Below are positions 1 to 10,477 of a DNA stretch of 64,000 nucleotides, in pieces. This DNA comes from Roseivirga sp. UBA6061 (GTDB taxonomy: Bacteria; Bacteroidota; Bacteroidia; Cytophagales; Cyclobacteriaceae). A program made the position numbers and the translations under genes. Numbering within the stretch: the first letter of the stretch is position 1; each line of letters opens with the position of its first letter. The stretch covers positions 75,560-139,559 of the forward strand of contig DIYF01000143.1 in the NCBI GenBank assembly GCA_002427745.1, in the 5' to 3' direction. The notes beneath the pieces are model-generated. The model was not told where the DNA came from and made no database searches. It worked only from the letters and a program-made list of their open reading frames with translations.

Positions 1-3000
1 TTCCAGGTGCCGTGTATACAGTATTCCGCAAAATTGCTTCGGGTTCGGGTAGGGCTTTTCTATCAATTTTTCCATTCGGAGAAAGGGGAACCGAGTCTAA
101 CCAGATCCACTGTCGGGGAACCATGTATTCCGGCAAAAAGTCCATCAGATATACTTCGAATATGTTTTGATCGGTATCCTGATTACCTACTATATAAGCC
201 ACAAGGTGTTTTGACCCGTCATTCTTTCCCCGGGCCATCACCACAGCCTGTTCGATGGCATCATGGCCTTGCAAAACCGTCTCAATCTCCCCAGGCTCTA
301 TACGGAATCCACGAATCTTCACCTGGTCATCTCCACGGCCTAAAAACTCAATGCTACCATCTGGTAACCAGCGCGCCAGGTCACCTGTGTTATATATTCG
401 TCCCTCTCCGAAAGGATTATCAAGGAACCGCTCGGCTGTCAGATCAGGAAGATTTAAATAACCAATGCCCAACTGTGTTCCTCCAACCCATAAGTTACCA
501 GGCACTCCTGCCGGTAAAAGGAGATTTCCATGACCTAAGATGTAAGCTTTAACTCCCCCCATTGGCTTACCTATGGCCACCCCTGAGCTTCCTGATATAT
601 ATGCCCCGGAGGTCTGAAACGATTGGCTTATAACCCCGACTGTGGTTTCTGTGGGTCCATACTCATTGACAACAGTAGCACTTCCATGCTTTCTTATAAG
701 ATCTATATGAAACTCTCTGAGCTGTTCTCCACCAATAACATATTTGTCGGCAATATCCTGAGGCTTCACCTGCTCAAAAGAGCTCTCGAGCATATAAAGA
801 TGAGCCGGTGTGATTTTAAGAAAGCTGTAGGGTCTGAATGATAAAAAGTTGGGGTCTGAATAAATCGCATCCCTTTCACCTGAGCCTACCACCAACAATT
901 TGCCATGGACAAGTGGCAGGAAAATGCTTGTAACAGATGCATCAAAATGAAAACCAAGCGACAAATAGCTCCCTGAAGTACTCTGATGACAGGTGTAGTC
1001 TGAGGCAGATGCCAAATAACTATTCAGGTTGTCATGGCATATTTGTACTCCTTTAGGCTTGCCCGTACTTCCCGAGGTGTAAATCACATAGGCCAGATTA
1101 TCAGGAGAAGTCAAAGTCTCCGGATTTCTGACATTCTCATTTCCCTGACTTGCCAGATAAGCGTCTATATTGAAAAGAGCCTGTGTTTCGAGGCCTTCCA
1201 GCCCCGCAGAGTCATTGTGAATCAGTACCAGACAGGCCTTAGAGTCGTGGATTATAAAGTGTATCCTCTCATGAGGATATTCAGGGTCAATGGGTACATA
1301 TGCTGCTCCACATTTCATAATGGCAAGTACCCCAATGATCATTTCAAAGGAGGGCTCGACACATATGGCAACGACTGAGCCTGTGGACACACCCCTATTC
1401 ATAAGGCCATGAGCCAACTGATTCACTCGTTGATTGAGTTCAAAATAGCTCAGTTGATCTTTACCAAATACCAAAGCTGTAGCGGTTGGGTTCTTATCAA
1501 CCTGCTCTTCAAAAAGGTCTACAACGGTCTTGTTTTTTGGGTAGTTCGCCTCCGCAGCATTAAAATCATGGAGCAGCTGATGTTTTTCCTCCTCAGCCAA
1601 TATATCCAGTTGATTGACCGGGAGATCATCATTTACAGATATGAGCTGCTCCAGGATGCGTTTGAAACGCATCAGGATTTCCTGTATATCTTCTTGCGTG
1701 TACTTTCCTTGTCTGTAACTCAGGCTTAGCTCCAAACCATCATTCGCCATGATGGTCAGAGTGAGGTCGTAATTGGTGTATTGTCTTAAACCTGTATCCG
1801 TCAGTTCAAAAGGTAAGCCAGTGAGATTTTCAAGGGACTGTTCAATGGGGTAATTCTCGAAAACCAGGATAGAATCAAAAAGAGGAACGTCTGGTTTCAG
1901 GCCAACCCAGTTTCTGATATCAGACAAGGCACTGCCCGCGTATTCATTGTCGGCTTGCTGCTGTTGCTGAATGCCTTCCAGCAACTGACTGACAGGTTCT
2001 TCACCTACAGATACTCTCAACGGCAGGGTATTGATAAACAAGCCCACCATATCCTCAACACCTGTCATTTGGATTTGCCTGCCCGAATTAGTGACTCCGA
2101 ATACCACATCCCGGGTATTACCATAGCGCGACAGCAAAACAGACCAGGCTGCCTGTATCAGTGTATTCTGAGTCAGTCGATTTTCAACGGCATACTTCTG
2201 AAGTACCTGTCGCAATCCATCAGGCAATTCAGTGCGCTCTTCATCATAGGACGGGGAGGCTGCCATAGTCCTGCCAAAATCGATCCTGGTGGGTGTGGTA
2301 AAGCCTGATAGCTTGGTCTTCCAGTATTGCTCTTTGGCTTCGAGGTTTTGTGCTTCTTTCAATGACCACTGTACATAGTCACTGAAAGGACGGACCGCTG
2401 GTAATTCAGGAGTTATATCAGCCTCCAGCGCCTGATAAACGGCCAGAAATTGCCTGAATAAGATGGCGCTGCTCCAGCCATCAAACAGTATATGGTGATG
2501 ATGCCAGATAAGCCGGGCCTGGTTATGCTCCAGGCGGACCAAATCAAATCGCATCAGGGATGCCTTGCCTAAAGCAAAAACTTCTTCAACTCCGCTCTTC
2601 AGCAGGGATTGACGAGCTTTCTCCCGTTCTTCTGCTGATTTGTCTGTCCAGTCATAGATTCTTAAGTCGGGCGCCATTGTTCTCAGGACGGCCTGCAGTG
2701 TGTCTCCTGTCTGATTGAGAATCGCGGTTCTCAACACACTGTGCCGGTCAACGAGCAGTTCCCATGCTTTTTGGAAAGTGCTCTTTCGGAAGTCTCCCCG
2801 GACCACCAATTCCAGCTGGGTCAGGTAAGGAGCTGTTTCTTTCTCCATCAGTGTATGGAAAAGAATCCCCTCTTGCACGGGGGTCAGGGGGTATATATCC
2901 TCGATTGGCTCCTTCAGTTCATCCTGCAGCATATCAATCTGACCCTGGTCCAGACGGGCCAATGGAAAATCGGATGGGGTGTATCCATGATTCTGCTGAC

Positions 3001-6000
3001 AATGGCCAATGAGTTTATTTATACTTTTTGAAAAACCATCTATCAAAGTGCTTATGACCGACTCTTCATATTCTGCAGCATCAAAATGCCAGTCAAGACG
3101 CAGTCCTCCGTCCTGAATTGAACCGTTTATCTCGATCTTAAAGCTGCTTCTATGATCCGTGATGACAGGTGTGACTGCTTCAGGAGCTAATGCGAAATGC
3201 TCATTGTTCCAGGGGGTATCAAACTGTCCCAGGTAATTGAATAAAACTTCTCCCGGTGTATGCGACAACAGGCCTGCTTCTTGAGCAAGGCCACAAGCAA
3301 TCCCTTCATAGGGTATGGCCCTCATCTGTTCTTTTACCGATTTCAGCCAAAGGTCCGGATCATCTCCTGTTACCAGATTGAAGTATTGGTTGTACAAAGA
3401 AGTGAAACGCCCCAGGGTCTGGCTCACATCGATGCTGTCATCAAAACTGACCCTGCCATGTCTTTGTATGCTGATGTTGACATTATCTGATTGATACCAG
3501 CTGTCCAAAGCCATTAAGAGGGCCGTCATCATCAACTCTTCCGTCCTCATTTTATAAGCCAGAATACAGTCGGTCAACTCTGTGGTCTTCTCCGGGCTCA
3601 TTTCAAAAGTCAGCTCCTTTGGTTTTGCCCATGTTACCGGCTTGTGCTCGTCAGTATCGGACAGGTCCGGGTCGTCTCCGGAAGCCTTTTGCCATGGCTT
3701 AAGTGCCAGAGACTGATTCCCGTTAAACCAATCATTCAGATGCTCGATCCACAGACCATAAGGAGTTGTTTTCGCAGGAAGCTGGTGCGGCTTATTCTGG
3801 CTTACCTGTCTGTAAACCGTGTTGAAATTATTGATGAATACCCTCCATGAAAATCCATCCATTACCAGGTGGTGAATACAAATGAACAGCCTCAACCGGC
3901 CTGAACACCTGAATACGACAAAGCGGCTGAGCACCCCTTCTGAGATATCCAGCCTGGATTGCCAGTATTGAGTTCTCTGAGACAGACTCTCCTCAAAGTC
4001 GTCAATGTCTTCTACATGAAAGGTCTCTTCTGAAACGGTGCCATATTTCTGTCTCCAGCGTCCGCTTTCCTCATAAAAGCCCAGTCTCAATTCATCATGA
4101 TGCTCCAAAAGCAACTCATAGGTACGCTTTAAGGCAGGAATGGAAACCTCCTTCAGTGCGTCAATGAGTATGTTTTGGTTGTGATGAGACGGATTACCCA
4201 GATGGGTGTTAAAGAAATAGCTTTGTATGGGGCTAACCGGGAAATGCCCCCGGGCCAGATCGATATTCGATTTCACTTTCAGTTCACGGGCCACTGAAGC
4301 CAGAGAGGCTAAAGACTGATGGGTGAAGATATCATTGACACTGATGTCCAGACCTTCCGCCCTGGCGCGTGACCTTATCTGGATGCTGGTTATGCTATCA
4401 CCACCCAGCGCGAAATAGTTGTCATTGGTACTTACCTCATCAACTTTGAAAATCTCCTGCCATATTTTTGCCAGGGTTAACTCCGTGGGGTTTCCGGGAG
4501 CGATATAATCCTTATGGCCTGCCAACGGAACCGGGAGTTGCTTTCTGTCAACCTTACCACTTGGGGTAAGAGGAATCGCCTCCAATTCCAACCATAGCTG
4601 TGGTACCATATAATCTGGCAATCTCTCAAGCAGAAATTTCTCCAGCTCCTCTGTTTTCAGCGTCTGAGAGCCCACCACATAGGCAACGAGTTGCTTTCTG
4701 CCGCTCTCCGCCAGATAGCCGGTGACCACGGATTGCTCTACCGAGGCATGCTGTCTCAGTGCACTCTCAATCTCTCCCGGTTCAATACGGAAACCACGGA
4801 CTTTGATCTGATGATCTACCCGACCGATAAATTCTACCTCTCCTCCAACTGACCATCTTGCCAGATCGCCTGTTTTATAAATTCTGTCTCCTTCTGTGAA
4901 AGGACTATCTATGAATTTTTCTGCAGTAAGTTCCGGTCTGTTCAAATAGCCCCGGGCTACCTGGTCACCGCCAATCCAAAGCTCACCGGCAACCCCTGCC
5001 GGAACCGGCTTACCTGAATCGTCTACGATGTAAATGCGGGTGTTATAGTTGGGCTTTCCTATGGGGAGGGTAGCCAACGAAACATCTTTGGCCGGAACAG
5101 GGCGACAGGTCACTGAAATGGCAGCCTCTGTCGGTCCGTATTTATGGTAAAGTTCTGCCCGATCAAAACGTTGCTTAAACAGCTCGAGTTGCCTGACTTT
5201 TAATGCCTCACCACTGCAAAAGACATGCTTTAAGGAAGGGCAATCACCTTGCTTTACCTCTTCCAGGAAAGCATCAAGCATGGCCGGTACAAAGTGGATC
5301 ACCGAAACTCTTTCTTCTTCAATAAGCTGCCTGAGGTACCCGGCATCGCTCTGTGTGCCTGGTTCGCTTACCACCAGTTTTGCTCCACAGACAAAGGGCC
5401 AGATGAGCTCTCTGTTGGAGGCATCAAAGCTGAAGACGGTTTTTTGAACAAAGGTGTCTGAAGCACCTGTCCTGAAGTAATCATTGGCCCATTGCATCCA
5501 GTTGAGCACATTGCCATGTTCCACCATTACGCCTTTGGGCTGCCCGGTACTACCAGAAGTGTAGATGACATAAGCCAGGTCAGTAGAGTCGTGAGAGATT
5601 TTGGGGTTGTCTTCCTTCATCTCGCGCACCTTCTGCGCATCTGCATCCAGGAGCACCTTTTGCTCACTGCGATGAGCGATTAAGCCAGCATGTTTGGAGG
5701 AGGTGACGATTAGCGGCACTTGCAAATCGTCCAATAAGTAAGCTATGCGCTGTTCAGGGTTTGTTGGGTCGATGGGTACATAAGCGCCTCCTGCTTTCAT
5801 AATGGCCCACAGCGCCACCACCAATTCTGTAGACCTCTCCAGTAAGACAGGTACCTTCTCCTCTTGCCGGATACCAAGCTTCACCAGGTAATGCGCCAGC
5901 TGATTTACACGGGCATTGAAGGTTTTATAAGAATGTGTTTCCCCTTTGTAGGAAAGAGCAACGGCTTCAGGCTGCCTGCTCACCTGCTCTTCAAAGAGGT

Positions 6001-9000
6001 TCAGTACGGTAGGTACTTCTGTTTCTTTTTTTGCTCCTGTACCAAAGTCATTGAGAATTTGATTTCTTTCTTCCTTAAGCAGCCCATCAATCTCATTGAG
6101 GGGTACATCAGGCTGGCTCAATACCGATTCAACCAGGGCATTGTAGTACCTGGACATGCCGTTCACAACCTGGGGATCTAATCGGTTTAGCCGGTATTCG
6201 AATACTCCTTTTAATTGCCCGTCTTCAAGACCAATGTTCAGGCTTAAGTCATTTTTACTCAGCTCACTTATGGTCAGGTCGATGAGTAGCTTTTCGGCAC
6301 GCCAGCCATGCATGGCTCCCCTGCTTTTCGAGTCAGGTACGATACTCGTTGAGAAAAAAGCGTTGTATAAATTGGCATTGGCAGTTTGATTATCCGGGCC
6401 ATTTACCGCCTTGATAACTTCCTGATAAGGAAGATCGTGATACTCCGCACTCTCGATTGACAACTGATGAATTCGCTGAAGGAAGGAGCCGAAGCCATCG
6501 TTGGATTCAAAAACGCAACGCCATACAAGGGTGTTTACAAAAAAGCCCTGAACCCCGGCAAAAGTTTCCATGTCGCGGTTGCGATGAACAGTGCCGATAC
6601 CAAAGTCATTCATGCCCGAGTATCGCTTTAACAAGACCGCGTAGAGACTAAAAAGCAAGGTGTTAATCGTGACTCCCTGCATGGAAGCAAAGCCCATCAG
6701 AGCAGCCGTCTGATATTTGCTAAACTCAAAGTATGATTTGCCTCCGGCCAAATCCGGTGCATGAAGTTTTGAGGCCACATTTCTTGATGGCAGCTCTAAG
6801 CGAGGCATGCCCTGAAGCTTGTCTTGCCAGTAAGCCCTGGCCCCGGCACTTCTTTCTGAGTTGATCAGTGCCTTTTCCTTTCTCACAAAATCAGCGTAAG
6901 TGGCGGTCAATGGGGCCAGATCCGGGCTGTTTCCGGTGCTGAAAGCCTGGTAGACAGCGATGAATTCCTTTAAGAGGTTTAGGTTGGAATATCCATCAGT
7001 AAATAGGTGATGCTGAACAATGAAGAGCTTGAAATGCGCATCGTCTGTTTGGGCTACCCTGATGTGAAGAGACGGACTTTTGAAGTCGAACTCATGGTGT
7101 TCCCCCTCTCTTTTAAATTGCCTCAATCGATCAGCCCATTCCTTTTCATCAAGAGATCGAAAGTCGGTCCAGGTGATGTCGGGTGACCACTGTTCCCAGG
7201 TTTGAATTTGCGGACCTTCTTCAATCACTGATCTCAAGAGCGGGTGCCGCCTCACCAGATAGTTCCAGGAAGCCTCTAAATGGTTTTGAGCGAGATTGCC
7301 ATGGTAGCTCAACTCAACGCAAACATTGTATTCCGTGCTCCCCTGGTTGAGCAGGTGTAAAAACCATAGCCGCTCTTGCATGGAGGAGAGTGCTCCATCT
7401 TGCCCTGCTTCCGGTTCCGTTATCAGTGTTGACGAGTGTTCAACAGACGAAAGGTCAACCTTATGCGTGGATTGTATCTGTTCAAACAGGTAAGCCGCAA
7501 AGGCTTCTAAACTGCTGTATTCATAGATGACCTTTACGGCAATATCTACCGAGAAAACCTGCTTTACCTTTCCCAATACCTCGGTCAATCTCAGAGAATT
7601 GAACCCCTGGTCTATAAAGGATTGATCATTGTGTATTTCGGATACAGAGACTGACATGATTTCAGCCAGCAACGTGGTTAACCAATCATTGAGCTGTGCT
7701 CTTTGATCACTCTCAGGAAGGGTGAGCAGCCCGGACAAAAAACTGCTCTTAAAGGTCTCATGATCATCTGCAGTGAATTGAGGAGCCACGGGCTTTGACC
7801 CTAACCCATACTTATTTCTTTGGAATTCATATTTTGGGAGCGGAATGCAGGGCTGCTCTCTTTTTTCATAAAAGGCAGGCCAGTCTACAAAACCACCATC
7901 GGTATACCAGCCGGCAAGATTCTCTAACAAGACCGCCTCTTCACATTTACCTCTGGCCAGGCTGTGATACCAGTTGCTTTTGCTTTCTTCAGCCACTACC
8001 TGCATACCCAAATGATTCAAAACAGGAGACGGGCCCATTTCTATGTATCGGGTTACGCCTGCTTCTTCCAAATATTGAATGCCACCGGCAAACAATACCG
8101 CCTTGCGGAGGTGATCTACCCAATAGGCCGGTGTTTGCATTTCAGTACTGCCCAAAGTGCCACTGACATTACTCACCAGGGCCAAGGTTGGTGCGTGGTA
8201 GGTCAACCCTTCTGCAATCTCCCTGAAGGGCTCCATTATGGAATCCATTTGAGGGCTATGAAAGGCGTGGGAAGTTTTCAGGGTCTTTACTTTATGACCT
8301 GCTGCTTCTAATTGTTCTGCGATCTCACTCAGGGCTCCGGAGTAGCCCGACAATACGATTTGATTGGGGCCATTCTCCCCTGCCAGGCTCACCGCTGCTT
8401 CACGGCCGGTCAGGTAGGAGCTTACTTCCTCTTTGCTGATTGCTACGGAGATCATTGACCCTCCTGAAGGTAAGCTACTCATCAACTGACCTCGGGCCAC
8501 TACCAGTCGAACGCCCTCTTCCAGGCTAAAGATGCCCGCTACTGTGGCCGCCACAATTTCACCCAGGCTGTGCCCCATCAGATAATCGGGCTTTACTCCC
8601 CAATGTTGCCACAACCTAGTCATGCTGTACTCCAGGGCAAATAGCCCTGGCTGAGTGTATTGAGTATCGTTTAATTGAGCTTCTCCTTCAAACAGAATGG
8701 GAGCAAAGGCAATACCCATTGCTTCAGATATAAGGGTCAGGCACTTGTCCATCCAGTGACGGAAAACAGGCTCAGTATCATAAAGTGCCTTGCCCATTCC
8801 CACATATTGCGCTCCCTGCCCGGTGTATAAAAAGGCGGTTTTACCTTTTTCCGGCAACGGCTTTGGCGCTATGGTAGACAACTGGTCCAGCAAAGCAGCA
8901 GTGCTATCGGCAACCAGAGCCAGACGATACTTGAATGGCGTGCGGGTGGTGGCCAGGCTGTAGCACAAAGCCGGTAATACTGCCTCGTCAAGGGCAGATA

Positions 9001-10477
9001 CCTGTTCTTTTAAGACTGCAACCTGGGCTGATAAGGCCTGGCGGCTTTCGGCAGATAACACCACCAATTGAGATAATCGCGGTGCCATATTCCCAATGCT
9101 CAATTCAGCTTGCCCGGGTGGCTCTTCCAACAGTATATGGACATTGGTACCGCTCAAACCAAAGTTGCTCACTCCCGCAATCCTGGGTGTATCGCCCTTT
9201 GGCCAGTCAGTAGCCTCCTGTACCACCTCTATCGGGTAGCTCTCCCAATCTATCTTGGGGTTCAGTACTTCACTGTGTAAGCTTTTGGGAAGTCGATTGT
9301 GACGAAAACTCGCCAGTACCTTTACAATGCCAGCCACCCCGGAAGCCGTCTCCAGGTGACCGATGTTGCTCTTGATGGTGCCTATGCGCAAAGGGCTTGT
9401 CCGCTCCGATCTGCCAAATACCTGCTGGATGCTTTCTACCTCAATGGGGTCGCCCAGGTCGGTGCCGGTGCCGTGTGCTTCTATGTAAGAAACAGAAGAG
9501 GCGGAAATACCTGCCTTGGACAGGGCTTCTTTCATAAGCTTCTCCTGGCTTTTACCATTGGGTACGGTGAGCCCGCTGCTTGCACCATCATGGTTCATGG
9601 CAGTGGATCGGATCACGCCCAAAATCTCATCTCCTCGCTTACGAGCCGCACTCAACGGACGCAAGGCCAGCATGGCGCAGCCTTCTCCGCGACCATAGCC
9701 ATCGGCATTAGCTGAAAATGCCTTGCATTTGCCATCAGGTGAGAGGGCTCCTGTACTTGACAAGGCGATGTAATGATCAGGAACCAATATCAGGTTCACC
9801 CCTCCGGCCAGGGCCATGTCACAATCTCCACTCTGTAAACTTTGTACCGCCATATGCAGGGCCGACAAAGAAGAAGAGCAAGCCGTATCAACGGCAATAC
9901 TCGGACCATTCAGGCCCAAAAAGTAGGACAATCGTCCTGCTGAAAAGCTCATGGAAAAGCCGGTGGCGTCATAGCTTCCCAAGCTGGAATGGGACATATC
10001 ACCAGAGCGGTAGCCACTGAGTCCAATGCCTACAAAGATCCCGGTACGGCTCTCCTCCAACTCGGATTTTAGTGTGCACGACTCTTCCAGGGCATGCCAG
10101 CTGCTTTCGAGCAGCAAACGATGCATCGGATCCATCCGGTTTGCTTCTTCGGGACTGATCTTGAAAAACTCACGATCAAACAGGTCATGACCTTCTACAA
10201 AGGACCCCGAACGTGTATAGGTCTTACCCGGTGCGTTTCGATCAGGATCATAAAAGTCATCCACTGACCAACGGTCTGACGGTACTTCAGACACCGTACA
10301 GGTCTCCCCCTCTAAAAGTTGCCATAAAGAATCAAGGTCGTCAACACCACCGGGTAGGCGTATACCTACCCCCACAATGGCCACTGGCTCGGAGTACTTC
10401 TCCTTTTCTTTTCTTAAAGACTGTATAGTCTTTAAGGCATTTTTTATTAGCTCCTTATCGTTGTCCGTACTAGCCAT
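1..10477 (-). CDS. Hybrid PKS-NRPS megasynthase, 3' end outside window (KS-AT-ACP-C-A-PCP-E-C-A...)
   Basis: Second protein of a lipo-polyketide/peptide assembly line; 3492 codons are visible and it continues past the left edge. Domains by residue: N-terminal charged helix 1-25, KS 27-453 (Cys200 in DTACSSS), AT 545-880 (GQGAQ, GHSLGE, HAFH: malonyl-type), ACP 920-1000 (Ser961 in GFNSL), C 1030-1456 (HHLFTDG), A1 1473-1983, PCP 1993-2063 (Ser2028 in GGDSITS), epimerisation 2076-2506 (HHLVMDGFSWR, FNYLGQF), C 2513-2966 (HHILFDG, probably D-accepting), A2 2970 onward with NGKIDR near 3465. The PKS module has no KR, so a beta-ketone should reach the first C domain. Adenylation pocket residues aligned by eye to GrsA: A1 DARHFSKIS, A2 DATKVGEVG (Asn-like). 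ATG at 10477 overlaps the upstream stop by 8 nt. The frame was checked at seven separated motifs and is consistent. The product is unknown. Confidence 0.93.
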   Translation of the reverse strand, partial: MASTDNDKELIKNALKTIQSLRKEKEKYSEPVAIVGVGIRLPGGVDDLDSLWQLLEGETCTVSEVPSDRWSVDDFYDPDRNAPGKTYTRSGSFVEGHDLFDREFFKISPEEANRMDPMHRLLLESSWHALEESCTLKSELEESRTGIFVGIGLSGYRSGDMSHSSLGSYDATGFSMSFSAGRLSYFLGLNGPSIAVDTACSSSLSALHMAVQSLQSGDCDMALAGGVNLILVPDHYIALSSTGALSPDGKCKAFSANADGYGRGEGCAMLALRPLSAARKRGDEILGVIRSTAMNHDGASSGLTVPNGKSQEKLMKEALSKAGISASSVSYIEAHGTGTDLGDPIEVESIQQVFGRSERTSPLRIGTIKSNIGHLETASGVAGIVKVLASFRHNRLPKSLHSEVLNPKIDWESYPIEVVQEATDWPKGDTPRIAGVSNFGLSGTNVHILLEEPPGQAELSIGNMAPRLSQLVVLSAESRQALSAQVAVLKEQVSALDEAVLPALCYSLATTRTPFKYRLALVADSTAALLDQLSTIAPKPLPEKGKTAFLYTGQGAQYVGMGKALYDTEPVFRHWMDKCLTLISEAMGIAFAPILFEGEAQLNDTQYTQPGLFALEYSMTRLWQHWGVKPDYLMGHSLGEIVAATVAGIFSLEEGVRLVVARGQLMSSLPSGGSMISVAISKEEVSSYLTGREAAVSLAGENGPNQIVLSGYSGALSEIAEQLEAAGHKVKTLKTSHAFHSPQMDSIMEPFREIAEGLTYHAPTLALVSNVSGTLGSTEMQTPAYWVDHLRKAVLFAGGIQYLEEAGVTRYIEMGPSPVLNHLGMQVVAEESKSNWYHSLARGKCEEAVLLENLAGWYTDGGFVDWPAFYEKREQPCIPLPKYEFQRNKYGLGSKPVAPQFTADDHETFKSSFLSGLLTLPESDQRAQLNDWLTTLLAEIMSVSVSEIHNDQSFIDQGFNSLRLTEVLGKVKQVFSVDIAVKVIYEYSSLEAFAAYLFEQIQSTHKVDLSSVEHSSTLITEPEAGQDGALSSMQERLWFLHLLNQGSTEYNVCVELSYHGNLAQNHLEASWNYLVRRHPLLRSVIEEGPQIQTWEQWSPDITWTDFRSLDEKEWADRLRQFKREGEHHEFDFKSPSLHIRVAQTDDAHFKLFIVQHHLFTDGYSNLNLLKEFIAVYQAFSTGNSPDLAPLTATYADFVRKEKALINSERSAGARAYWQDKLQGMPRLELPSRNVASKLHAPDLAGGKSYFEFSKYQTAALMGFASMQGVTINTLLFSLYAVLLKRYSGMNDFGIGTVHRNRDMETFAGVQGFFVNTLVWRCVFESNDGFGSFLQRIHQLSIESAEYHDLPYQEVIKAVNGPDNQTANANLYNAFFSTSIVPDSKSRGAMHGWRAEKLLIDLTISELSKNDLSLNIGLEDGQLKGVFEYRLNRLDPQVVNGMSRYYNALVESVLSQPDVPLNEIDGLLKEERNQILNDFGTGAKKETEVPTVLNLFEEQVSRQPEAVALSYKGETHSYKTFNARVNQLAHYLVKLGIRQEEKVPVLLERSTELVVALWAIMKAGGAYVPIDPTNPEQRIAYLLDDLQVPLIVTSSKHAGLIAHRSEQKVLLDADAQKVREMKEDNPKISHDSTDLAYVIYTSGSTGQPKGVMVEHGNVLNWMQWANDYFRTGASDTFVQKTVFSFDASNRELIWPFVCGAKLVVSEPGTQSDAGYLRQLIEEERVSVIHFVPAMLDAFLEEVKQGDCPSLKHVFCSGEALKVRQLELFKQRFDRAELYHKYGPTEAAISVTCRPVPAKDVSLATLPIGKPNYNTRIYIVDDSGKPVPAGVAGELWIGGDQVARGYLNRPELTAEKFIDSPFTEGDRIYKTGDLARWSVGGEVEFIGRVDHQIKVRGFRIEPGEIESALRQHASVEQSVVTGYLAESGRKQLVAYVVGSQTLKTEELEKFLLERLPDYMVPQLWLELEAIPLTPSGKVDRKQLPVPLAGHKDYIAPGNPTELTLAKIWQEIFKVDEVSTNDNYFALGGDSITSIQIRSRARAEGLDISVNDIFTHQSLASLASVARELKVKSNIDLARGHFPVSPIQSYFFNTHLGNPSHHNQNILIDALKEVSIPALKRTYELLLEHHDELRLGFYEESGRWRQKYGTVSEETFHVEDIDDFEESLSQRTQYWQSRLDISEGVLSRFVVFRCSGRLRLFICIHHLVMDGFSWRVFINNFNTVYRQVSQNKPHQLPAKTTPYGLWIEHLNDWFNGNQSLALKPWQKASGDDPDLSDTDEHKPVTWAKPKELTFEMSPEKTTELTDCILAYKMRTEELMMTALLMALDSWYQSDNVNISIQRHGRVSFDDSIDVSQTLGRFTSLYNQYFNLVTGDDPDLWLKSVKEQMRAIPYEGIACGLAQEAGLLSHTPGEVLFNYLGQFDTPWNNEHFALAPEAVTPVITDHRSSFKIEINGSIQDGGLRLDWHFDAAEYEESVISTLIDGFSKSINKLIGHCQQNHGYTPSDFPLARLDQGQIDMLQDELKEPIEDIYPLTPVQEGILFHTLMEKETAPYLTQLELVVRGDFRKSTFQKAWELLVDRHSVLRTAILNQTGDTLQAVLRTMAPDLRIYDWTDKSAEEREKARQSLLKSGVEEVFALGKASLMRFDLVRLEHNQARLIWHHHHILFDGWSSAILFRQFLAVYQALEADITPELPAVRPFSDYVQWSLKEAQNLEAKEQYWKTKLSGFTTPTRIDFGRTMAASPSYDEERTELPDGLRQVLQKYAVENRLTQNTLIQAAWSVLLSRYGNTRDVVFGVTNSGRQIQMTGVEDMVGLFINTLPLRVSVGEEPVSQLLEGIQQQQQADNEYAGSALSDIRNWVGLKPDVPLFDSILVFENYPIEQSLENLTGLPFELTDTGLRQYTNYDLTLTIMANDGLELSLSYRQGKYTQEDIQEILMRFKRILEQLISVNDDLPVNQLDILAEEEKHQLLHDFNAAEANYPKNKTVVDLFEEQVDKNPTATALVFGKDQLSYFELNQRVNQLAHGLMNRGVSTGSVVAICVEPSFEMIIGVLAIMKCGAAYVPIDPEYPHERIHFIIHDSKACLVLIHNDSAGLEGLETQALFNIDAYLASQGNENVRNPETLTSPDNLAYVIYTSGSTGKPKGVQICHDNLNSYLASASDYTCHQSTSGSYLSLGFHFDASVTSIFLPLVHGKLLVVGSGERDAIYSDPNFLSFRPYSFLKITPAHLYMLESSFEQVKPQDIADKYVIGGEQLREFHIDLIRKHGSATVVNEYGPTETTVGVISQSFQTSGAYISGSSGVAIGKPMGGVKAYILGHGNLLLPAGVPGNLWVGGTQLGIGYLNLPDLTAERFLDNPFGEGRIYNTGDLARWLPDGSIEFLGRGDDQVKIRGFRIEPGEIETVLQGHDAIEQAVVMARGKNDGSKHLVAYIVGNQDTDQNIFEVYLMDFLPEYMVPRQWIWLDSVPLSPNGKIDRKALPEPEAILRNTVYTAPG

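Noticed and set aside
7..10428. Many plus-strand reading frames of 60-180 codons opposite the PKS/NRPS genes
   Set aside because: All lie antisense to a continuous frame with conserved PKS/NRPS motifs, and none has a recognisable domain or start context.
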